Assembly: GCA_030671565.1 (NCBI GenBank)
Contig: DAOVIC010000044.1
Coordinates: 1 to 10,751, forward strand
DNA from: Anaerohalosphaeraceae bacterium
GTDB taxonomy: Bacteria > Planctomycetota > Phycisphaerae > Sedimentisphaerales > Anaerohalosphaeraceae
Reading direction: 5' to 3'
DNA: 10,751 nt
Numbering within the stretch: position 1 is the stretch's first letter; every line of letters begins with the position of its first letter. Of this stretch, positions 5,679 to 10,751 are shown piece by piece. Below the pieces are notes generated by a model. It did no database searches. It was not told the DNA's origin and saw only the letters and a list, made by a program, of their open reading frames with translations. The position numbers were made by a program, and so were the translations under genes.

Positions 5679-6602
5679 ATGGGAATATTTGGTAAAACGT
5701 TTGAGTTTTTGAAGGATCGGCTTGATAAGACTCGCAGCAAGATCAGTTCGAGTTTGTCCTCTGTTTTGACATTGGGGCGGAAAATCGATGAGGAATTGCT
5801 TGAAGAACTTGAGGAGATCCTGATAAGCGATGACATCGGGGTCGAGACTACGGAGATGCTTGTTGCCGATCTTCGGGAGTCTTATCGCAGCGGTAAGATA
5901 GAGAAGACCGACGATGTAGTTGATTTTTTGAAGGATCATATCAAGAGTTACTGGCCCGATGAGGAGCGTGGGCTTGGGGTTGCGGCGAGCGGGCCCACTG
6001 TTATACTTGTTGCCGGTACGAACGGGTCGGGTAAGACGACGAGTATTGCCAAGCTTGCTTATACTTTGAGCCAGGATGGTCGGAAGGTTATTGTCGCGGC
6101 TTGCGATACATTTCGTGCGGCTGCGGTTGAGCAGCTTACGATATGGTCGGAGCGGATCGGTGTGCAGATCGTTAAGCACAGCCAAGGCGCAGATCCTGCG
6201 GCGGTTGCTTTTGACGCGTGTCAGGCGGCGGTTGCTCGCGAGGTTGATTATTTGATACTCGATACGGCGGGGCGGCTGCATACGCAGACGAATCTGATGA
6301 AGGAGCTTGAGAAGATCCGTGACGTTGTTGCCAAGGCTATGCCGGGTGCGCCGCATGAGGTTTTGCTGGTGCTGGACGGTACTACGGGGCAGAACGCGAT
6401 CATGCAGGCGAAGACGTTTACGATGGCGATCGATGTTACGGGGATATTTCTGGCGAAGCTTGACGGGACGGCGCGTGGCGGTATCGTTATCGCGATAAAG
6501 GACCAGCTTGATATTCCGGTTAAGTTTGTGGGTTTGGGCGAGAAGCCGGAGGATATCGCGGAGTTCGATCCGGGCGAGTTTGTGGATGCTTTGTTTGCTT
6601 AA
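5679..6602 (+). CDS. ftsY: Signal recognition particle receptor FtsY
   Basis: FtsY is an SRP-type GTPase that docks ribosome-SRP complexes at the inner membrane for co-translational insertion. The 307-residue protein has an N domain (about 1-95, with ISDDIGVETTE at 49-59) and a G domain with G1 GTNGSGKTT (113-121), G2 DTFRAAAVEQL (143-153), G3 DTAGR (195-199), G4 AKLDGTARGG (259-268) and GLGEKPED (285-292). The length is near the short NG-only form; it lacks the long acidic A domain of E. coli FtsY, as in many bacteria. The amphipathic N-terminus (MGIFGKTFEFLKDRL) probably provides membrane contact. I chose ATG 5679 because GGAG is 5 bases upstream; an in-frame TTG at 5619 has no such site and adds 20 atypical residues. 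FtsY is preferred to Ffh because there is no C-terminal M domain. It seems monocistronic. Confidence 0.96.
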   Translation: MGIFGKTFEFLKDRLDKTRSKISSSLSSVLTLGRKIDEELLEELEEILISDDIGVETTEMLVADLRESYRSGKIEKTDDVVDFLKDHIKSYWPDEERGLGVAASGPTVILVAGTNGSGKTTSIAKLAYTLSQDGRKVIVAACDTFRAAAVEQLTIWSERIGVQIVKHSQGADPAAVAFDACQAAVAREVDYLILDTAGRLHTQTNLMKELEKIRDVVAKAMPGAPHEVLLVLDGTTGQNAIMQAKTFTMAIDVTGIFLAKLDGTARGGIVIAIKDQLDIPVKFVGLGEKPEDIAEFDPGEFVDALFA

Positions 6603-6645
6603 ATGGGAGATCAGGTCGGGTATTATCGTTGTTTCGATCGGGGAT

Positions 6646-6665
6646 ATTGGCTTCTTTGGGCCAAT
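6646..6665. terminator. Short hairpin between convergent ftsY and the transglutaminase gene
   Basis: ATTGGC (6646-6651) pairs with GCCAAT (6660-6665) across an 8-base loop, 43 bases after the ftsY stop and just past the stop of the minus-strand gene. There is no T-run on either strand (CTTATCATTTCTTT on plus), so terminator activity is only a possibility. Confidence 0.3.
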
Positions 6666-6669
6666 CTTA

Positions 6670-7917
6670 TCATTTCTTTGGCATTTGAATTGCGCCTTTT
6701 CGGGATAAAACGTGCATATTCGCTTCGCCATAACTATTCAAAACCGATATTTGTATAGGCCTATCCCATCTGAATTGTAATCGGTGTGCACCTTGTATTG
6801 TATTGGGATAAAAACCAGGCCTGAAATCATCAATGTTATTTGTAAATGTTATCTCTCCCGTTGCATTTTTTTTATACCATATCGGAAGTTGATCATGGTA
6901 CCCCCCTTTGCTTATGCATAAATGAGCGTTGTCCAGGTTACCAAAGTAGTACCTCTTGCGTCCATCTGATTTGTCACCTATAATTGGATCGACGGGTATC
7001 CAGCCAATACCTTCAACATAAAACTCTGCCCAATTATGTGCCGATACGGTAGTTTGTTCTACATCGGATGGATCGGTTCCCAACAGAAAACCAGCACATC
7101 GCCGAGCAGGAATTCCCGACTCACGACACATGGCCACGAAGAATGCTGCATATACTCCGCAATGACCTTTGCCTCCATCCAACAGATCATCAGGAACCGT
7201 TTCATTTGAAGCATAATGTCCGTATCGGAGTTGCTTTCCAAGGTAGTGATATATTTTTCGTGCATTGGTAATTGCAGATTTTTTCGGATCAACTCTGATT
7301 TGCTTTAAGTGTTTCTGCAGTTTCTGATTTGGCTCTGCATTTACGGATTTTATGTATTTGACATATTCGGGAGATTGCCTGTCATAGGGCCGTTCTTTGG
7401 AGAAAGAAAGGTTTGCTTTCCTTCGATAAAGATCCAAGCTAAAGGTTATTGTAATCTCGTCCTTAAATCCGGGATGAACATCAAAATATTCAACGAGTAA
7501 TGAGTCACGCTTAGATGAAAAAATCATATTTTCCGGATTAGCTTTTTCACTGCTTATATCTTCAATAACAACATTGTCATGTGCCGGATCGGGGGTTGGT
7601 AAACCTATGTAAATTGCAACGATATTATTTTTGCTCTTATGAGAGTCGCCAGTTTGAATAATAAAACTTCTTTTTAGCCTTAGTTTGACAGGATCTCCAA
7701 TGCGTTGTTCAAGTCCGCCGGTATCGTTCGGATAAAGCCTTAATGGTAATTGTGCAAGGCATGATTGAGGGTATATAGAATTGGTGTTGCTACTTGAATC
7801 AGGGTTACTTGCCCATACCTGAATTGAATATGAAATAATTATAAGAATAAAAATAAGAAGGGTTATTCTAGAAAGAAAGAAATGGTATCGCCCCTTTTTT
7901 TTCTGAAATAGATACAA
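6670..7917 (-). CDS. Exported transglutaminase-like (papain-fold) protein
   Basis: The 415-residue protein has a signal peptide or membrane anchor at about 18-36 (hydrophobic ITLLIFILIII, ending QVWAS), a beta-rich N-terminal region, and a transglutaminase-core domain at about 218-330. The Cys-His-Asp triad is present: Cys253 in GHCGVYAAFF, His294 in SAHNWAEFY, and Asp310 in WIPVDP. Bacterial members of this superfamily are usually cysteine proteases or amidases rather than cross-linking enzymes; the substrate is unknown. I chose TTG 7917 because a perfect AGGAGG (7924-7929) lies 6 bases upstream; the ATG at 7956 has no ribosome site and overlaps the -10 of a likely promoter. The gene is AT-richer than its neighbours (sampled 60-base lines contain 20-28 G+C, against 27-38 in dnaA, pfp and hydrolase lines) and lacks their plus-strand G excess, which suggests later acquisition. 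It appears to be a single-gene unit. Confidence 0.85.
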   Translation of the reverse strand: MYLFQKKKGRYHFFLSRITLLIFILIIISYSIQVWASNPDSSSNTNSIYPQSCLAQLPLRLYPNDTGGLEQRIGDPVKLRLKRSFIIQTGDSHKSKNNIVAIYIGLPTPDPAHDNVVIEDISSEKANPENMIFSSKRDSLLVEYFDVHPGFKDEITITFSLDLYRRKANLSFSKERPYDRQSPEYVKYIKSVNAEPNQKLQKHLKQIRVDPKKSAITNARKIYHYLGKQLRYGHYASNETVPDDLLDGGKGHCGVYAAFFVAMCRESGIPARRCAGFLLGTDPSDVEQTTVSAHNWAEFYVEGIGWIPVDPIIGDKSDGRKRYYFGNLDNAHLCISKGGYHDQLPIWYKKNATGEITFTNNIDDFRPGFYPNTIQGAHRLQFRWDRPIQISVLNSYGEANMHVLSRKGAIQMPKK

Positions 7918-7954
7918 CGCTAGCCTCCTATAATAAAAATTCTTATCTGACGGC

Positions 7955-7983
7955 ATCGTATGTCAAAAGCGATCAAAAGTCAA
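7955..7983 (-). promoter_or_regulatory. Candidate promoter of the transglutaminase-like gene
   Basis: On the minus strand, TTGACT (7983-7978) and TACGAT (7960-7955) are 17 bases apart, a good sigma-70 type match (5 of 6 and 4 of 6). Transcription would start near 7948, after the ATG at 7956, so the message would use TTG 7917 behind AGGAGG. A second TTGACA (7966-7961) in the same sequence has a poorer -10. Confidence 0.55.
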
Positions 7984-8002
7984 TCCAAAATACATAATCC
8001 AT

Positions 8003-8040
8003 AACAAAGGCCTGTGTTTTTTTTGCCACAGGCCTTTGTT
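8003..8040 (-). terminator. Rho-independent terminator of pfp
   Basis: A perfect 14-bp stem joins 8003-8016 (AACAAAGGCCTGTG) to 8027-8040 around a 10-base loop. It begins 20 bases after the pfp stop codon on the minus strand, and the 3' arm ends in TTTGTT, giving a short U-rich tail paired with an A-rich 5' arm. It could also block plus-strand read-through. Confidence 0.75.
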
Positions 8041-8060
8041 TTGTTCAAAAGTTTTTTTGT

Positions 8061-9257
8061 TTATACTTTTGTGTTGTTTCCGAGGTAGTCTGTTTTTGGG
8101 AGGTTTCCTGCCAGGGGTGTTGCGTAGTCTTTGAATGCCTGTGTTACCCCGTTCCCTGCTTTGTTTATGAAGTTGTCGGGGAGTTCTTTTGTGAATTCGG
8201 CTACGTTTGCAAGGTCGGTCAGGAAGAGTTCTACGGCGTAGTTTTCGCCTTCGCCGGTTCTTTTCATTGCTACCGAACCGCTTGTGTTGTCCTGTGAGTA
8301 AATGACAGCTTGCCTTCCGCAGCGTCGGGCTTCGTCTACGTCTGTTTCTGACTGGAGTCCGGCGAAACTTCTCTGGAGGTATCCGAACGTGTCTGCCCGG
8401 ACGCGGGCGATTCCTGTGCCTTCTCTTACCTTGTCGGCGAGGAAGTCTGCGAGTGCTCCTGAACCTGAGAGCTGGATGTTGCCGTGCGAATCAACTTCTG
8501 CGTCTTCTTTGATCTTCTTGGCCCATACGACGTTGTCCGTGTCGCGGATTCCTTCGCTGACTGCAACGACGCAGCGTCCCAGTCTGCTGTGTACTTCCTT
8601 GATCTGGGCTACCATGTCTTCGATCTTGATGGGACGTTCGGGGAGGTATACCAGGTGCGGTCCGTCGTCTTCTCTTTGCTGTCCGAGAGTTGTGGCGGCA
8701 GTTAGCCATCCCGCGTCGCGACCCATGATGATGTCCAGCTTTACGCCGGGCAGTGCGCGGTTGTCGAGGTCGTCACCCATGAGGGCACAAGCTACGAACT
8801 TCGCTGCGGTGCCGTAACCCGGGCAGTGGTCGGTTGTGCGGAGGTCGTTGTCTACGGTCTTGGGGATGTGGAATGCTTTGAGGTCCAGGCGTGCTGCGAC
8901 GGCCATGTCGTTTATGATCTTGCAGGTGTTTGCCGAATCGTTTCCGCCGATATAGAAGAAGTATTTGATGTTGCGTTTTTTGAATACATCGAGAATTTTT
9001 TCGCAGTATGCCGCGTCCGGTTTGTCTCGCGATGAGCCGAGGGCCGCCGATGGAGAGGCTGCGACGGCTTCGAGGGTTTCGGATGAGACGTTGGTCAGGT
9101 CGACGAAGTCTTCCTTTATTATGCCGCTAACGGCGTGTACTGCGCCGTATAGTTTGTCTATGTCTGGGTGTTTTACGACCTGTTCGATGACGCCAACGAG
9201 GGAGGCATTTATTACGCCTGTTGGGCCGCCTGACTGGCTGACTATTGCGTTTGCCAT
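8061..9257 (-). CDS. pfp: Pyrophosphate-dependent 6-phosphofructokinase
   Basis: The enzyme phosphorylates fructose 6-phosphate to the 1,6-bisphosphate, probably with PPi as donor; it is cytoplasmic and the reaction is then reversible. The 398-residue protein starts with the glycine-rich loop VSQSGGPTGVINAS (6-19). GGND at 104-107 replaces the GGDG of ATP-dependent enzymes, and PKTVDND (132-138) carries Lys133 where ATP enzymes have Gly in GTIDND. That Lys is the classical mark of PPi use. MGRDAGW (178-184) contacts fructose 6-phosphate. The overall pattern, with YIGGNDS, matches the clade of the clostridial PPi-PFK. The start is ATG 9257 with AAAGG 10 bases upstream. A structured leader and two candidate promoters precede it, and a strong hairpin follows it. 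Its coding strand is C-rich. PFK identity is secure; PPi specificity is inferred from residues. Confidence 0.93.
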   Translation of the reverse strand: MANAIVSQSGGPTGVINASLVGVIEQVVKHPDIDKLYGAVHAVSGIIKEDFVDLTNVSSETLEAVAASPSAALGSSRDKPDAAYCEKILDVFKKRNIKYFFYIGGNDSANTCKIINDMAVAARLDLKAFHIPKTVDNDLRTTDHCPGYGTAAKFVACALMGDDLDNRALPGVKLDIIMGRDAGWLTAATTLGQQREDDGPHLVYLPERPIKIEDMVAQIKEVHSRLGRCVVAVSEGIRDTDNVVWAKKIKEDAEVDSHGNIQLSGSGALADFLADKVREGTGIARVRADTFGYLQRSFAGLQSETDVDEARRCGRQAVIYSQDNTSGSVAMKRTGEGENYAVELFLTDLANVAEFTKELPDNFINKAGNGVTQAFKDYATPLAGNLPKTDYLGNNTKV

Positions 9258-9413
9258 TTTTTTTTGACCTTTCTGGATATAGTGATTTTGATAGATTATT
9301 CAAACCGGCCTGTCGGTCAGTTTGGGTAAGTTATTCTAACTCATTGCTGTCGAAAGACTTAGTTCTGTGTGGCCGGTCTTTTCGGTGTTTTTGAGTTAGT
9401 TATTTCTTCGGCG
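9258..9413 (-). promoter_or_regulatory. Structured leader of pfp with interleaved pairing arms
   Basis: Read on the minus strand, CTAACTC (9399-9393) can pair with GAGTTAG (9342-9336), and ACCGGCC (9377-9371) with GGCCGGT (9310-9304); the second helix extends to nine pairs with one G-U. The order is A, B, A', B', so the helices either form a pseudoknot or exclude each other. The final eight A residues directly precede the ATG. No known riboswitch class is recognised. It would be transcribed only if the upstream promoter at 9420-9447 is used. Regulatory function is inferred. Confidence 0.3.
9276..9303 (-). promoter_or_regulatory. Possible proximal pfp promoter
   Basis: On the minus strand TTGAAT (9303-9298) and TATATC (9281-9276) are 16 bases apart, four of six matches each. 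Transcription would start near 9269, almost at the ribosome site, leaving a very short leader. It is weaker than the distal candidate. Confidence 0.25.
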
Positions 9414-9419
9414 GGGGGT

Positions 9420-9447
9420 ATTATACGGATTTTTGTGCAAATAGCAA
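9420..9447 (-). promoter_or_regulatory. Candidate distal pfp promoter
   Basis: On the minus strand TTGCTA (9447-9442, four of six) and a perfect TATAAT (9425-9420) are 16 bases apart, just before the hydrolase stop is cleared (the gene ends at 9456). Transcription would start near 9413 and include the structured leader. This is the best promoter match for pfp. Confidence 0.5.
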
Positions 9448-9455
9448 GTGCGGTG

Positions 9456-10445
9456 CTAATTTGGCATTTTCAGGGTTTTTGCGGGGGTTGGGATGAATTT
9501 CATTTTGGTCAGCCAATCGGTACAATGCTCGAACCACTGCGAGGAGTCTACGCCCTGTCGTCCGAAACTGCCGCCGTGGCCGCCTTGTTCGTAGACATTT
9601 AGCTCGGCGGGTATGTTGTTGGCTTGCAATGCTTCGTACATCAATCGGCTGTTTTTGTATGACACGCCGGAGTCGTCTTTTGCGTGGGCCAGGAAAGCGG
9701 GAGGTGTTTTGGTGCGGACGTTCAGGTCGCTGGATAAACTTTTCAATTCCTTTGGCGAGTATCCCTCCGGCAGGAGTTTGGATGGGCATTTGTGTGCTAC
9801 GTCTTTTACGTGGGCCGAGATGACCGGGTAGATGAGGCACATAAAGTTGGGACGTGCGTTCTGTTTGGAAATTTCGTCGGTGAGTGGGGGCTTATGGGTA
9901 AACAGTGTTCCGGTCATCGACGCCAGATGTCCTCCGGCGGAGAAGCCTATGACGCCTATTTTGTCGGTGTCGATACCGAAGGCGTCGGCGTTGTGACGGA
10001 CCCATCGGATGGCGCGTAGTGCGTCGTCCAGTTGGGCGGGATGTTTGTGCGTTGCGGGGAGGCGGTACTTGAGTATGAAAGCGGTGACGCCGATGTCATT
10101 AAATTTTGCGGCGATCGGTACGCCTTCTACGCCAACTGCAACGATGCCGTATCCGCCGCCCGGGATGATAATTACCGCGGTGCGGTTGGGTTTTTCGGGT
10201 CGATAAACGGTGAGGGTTGGGTTGTGTATGTCGTAAAAAAATTTATTGCCGGGTTTTATCTTTTCGGGTATTTGGGGGTTTATCCCTTTGGTTCCGTTTG
10301 GCCATATTGGTATGACCTGATTGGCGTCGGCGGTAATAATTGCCTCTTTTGTATCGCATGTCGCCGTGGCTGCGATGGCGATGTTGAAGTATGTTAAAGC
10401 GAGGAAAACCAGTAAAACAATTTTTTTTGTTTTTGTGATCTTCAT
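9456..10445 (-). CDS. Exported alpha/beta-hydrolase, BD-FAE/acetyl-esterase-like
   Basis: The 329-residue protein has a signal peptide (1-25, basic start, hydrophobic core, AIA end) and an alpha/beta-hydrolase domain. The oxyanion-hole segment IIPGGGYG (93-100) is followed by the nucleophile elbow GFSAGG with Ser169, an acid near Asp257/Asp258 (HAKDDSGV) and the catalytic His290 in QGGHGGSFG. The layout, including the leader IPIWPNG and TLTVYRP before the first strand, is typical of the BD-FAE/esterase group often labelled xylan acetylesterase or 'xylanase B' in plant-polysaccharide-degrading Bacteroidetes and Planctomycetes. The likely role is deacylation of a carbohydrate outside the cytoplasm; the substrate is unproven. 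The start is ATG 10445 with AGGA 7 bases upstream; this site includes the stop codon of the upstream addA-like gene, 9 bases away, which implies co-transcription and coupling. No polysaccharide genes lie nearby within the window. Confidence 0.88.
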   Translation of the reverse strand: MKITKTKKIVLLVFLALTYFNIAIAATATCDTKEAIITADANQVIPIWPNGTKGINPQIPEKIKPGNKFFYDIHNPTLTVYRPEKPNRTAVIIIPGGGYGIVAVGVEGVPIAAKFNDIGVTAFILKYRLPATHKHPAQLDDALRAIRWVRHNADAFGIDTDKIGVIGFSAGGHLASMTGTLFTHKPPLTDEISKQNARPNFMCLIYPVISAHVKDVAHKCPSKLLPEGYSPKELKSLSSDLNVRTKTPPAFLAHAKDDSGVSYKNSRLMYEALQANNIPAELNVYEQGGHGGSFGRQGVDSSQWFEHCTDWLTKMKFIPTPAKTLKMPN

Positions 10446-10454
10446 ATTTATTTC

Positions 10455-10751
10455 CTACTGGTTTGGTATTTCGACGGTTATTGCCGGGGTTGTGAAGTAC
10501 AGGTATTTGCGGGCGACATTTTTGTTTAGTATTTGGGCGGCTGCTTTTGCGTACAGGTTTAGCTGCTTGGCGTAGAGTTTTGCACGTTCGCCGGTTTGGC
10601 CGGCTGTGATGCGGTCGGTTTTGAAGTCAACTATAACAAGCCCGTCCGGGGTTTCTATTATCATGTCTACTATTCCCTGGACGATGACTGTTTCTTCGTT
10701 TGCCTCTTCGGTGAGTTCGGCGGATGGTATTGCGATTATGAATGGCCATTC
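10455..10751 (-). CDS. addA: C-terminal part of an AddA-like helicase-nuclease (RecB-family nuclease domain)
   Basis: Only the last 98 codons lie in the window; the frame is open to the right edge, so the gene continues outside. The visible part is the PD-(D/E)XK nuclease core: an EWPF start like the conserved E-x-P-F, then VQGIVDMI with the motif Asp, and DGLVIVDFKTDR with the D-x-K catalytic pair. It is followed by a helix containing AKQLNLYAKAAAQIL and a final strand LYF, as in AddA and RecB C-termini. AddA with AddB processes double-strand breaks before recombination. The DxK and Q-x-x-x-Y (QLNLY) elements are intact, so the nuclease should be active. AddA is favoured over RecB by the EWPF-QGIVD-DFKTD wording, but the helicase half is not visible. 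The gene is upstream of and probably co-transcribed with the esterase. Confidence 0.85.
   Translation of the reverse strand, partial: EWPFIIAIPSAELTEEANEETVIVQGIVDMIIETPDGLVIVDFKTDRITAGQTGERAKLYAKQLNLYAKAAAQILNKNVARKYLYFTTPAITVEIPNQ

Noticed and set aside
5655..6731. Long minus-strand open frame (about 358 codons) over ftsY
   Set aside because: It is antisense to a gene with all SRP-GTPase motifs, and its translation is Arg/Asn-rich without domain features.
8302..8817. Plus-strand open frame inside pfp
   Set aside because: Antisense to conserved PFK motifs; Ser/Pro/Arg-rich translation is typical of a shadow frame.

Overview
The window reads as bacterial chromosomal housekeeping sequence with ordinary gene density and no complete mobile element, CRISPR array, rRNA or tRNA that I can see. 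The mix suggests Planctomycetota, perhaps a Phycisphaerae-like lineage: a long type-2 OMP decarboxylase, a PPi-type phosphofructokinase, dnaA standing apart from dnaN, an exported BD-FAE-like esterase, and frequent TTG starts behind good Shine-Dalgarno sites. This taxonomic guess is an inference at low confidence.

Layout. Positions 1-155 hold a non-coding block rich in GCAAAA/TTTTGC words with one very long hairpin. A clear terminator (156-197) follows pyrF (220-1161, minus). An AT-rich intergenic stretch (1162-1562) carries a duplicated 30-bp segment and three successive tiny TTG-initiated reading frames. These lead into a membrane-anchored protein (1563-2297, plus) whose first residues resemble the tiny peptides. 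Then come a secreted HtrA/DegP protease (2566-3996, plus) convergent with dnaA (4056-5369, minus), and ftsY (5679-6602, plus) divergent from dnaA. Next are an exported transglutaminase-like protein (6670-7917, minus), PPi-dependent phosphofructokinase (8061-9257, minus) behind a structured leader, an exported alpha/beta-hydrolase (9456-10445, minus), and the nuclease-domain end of an AddA-like helicase-nuclease (10455-10751, minus, cut by the window edge).

How the parts relate. HtrA (envelope protein quality control), FtsY (membrane targeting) and DnaA (replication initiation) form a housekeeping core, but each seems to have its own transcription unit. The only clear co-transcribed pair is addA and the hydrolase, 9 bases apart with the hydrolase ribosome site on the addA stop codon. 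Transcription units are separated by hairpins at 156-197, 3998-4074 and 8003-8040.

Points that stand out: (1) the small-ORF leader before the 1563 gene; (2) a sign change of GC skew on the plus strand near position 1200, C-rich through pyrF and G-rich afterwards even across minus-strand genes, which with dnaA nearby suggests a replication-origin candidate at 1162-1562; (3) two interleaved complementary pairs in the pfp leader, a pseudoknot or switch topology; (4) the transglutaminase gene, AT-richer than its neighbours and without their skew. I found no convincing novel multi-gene system.
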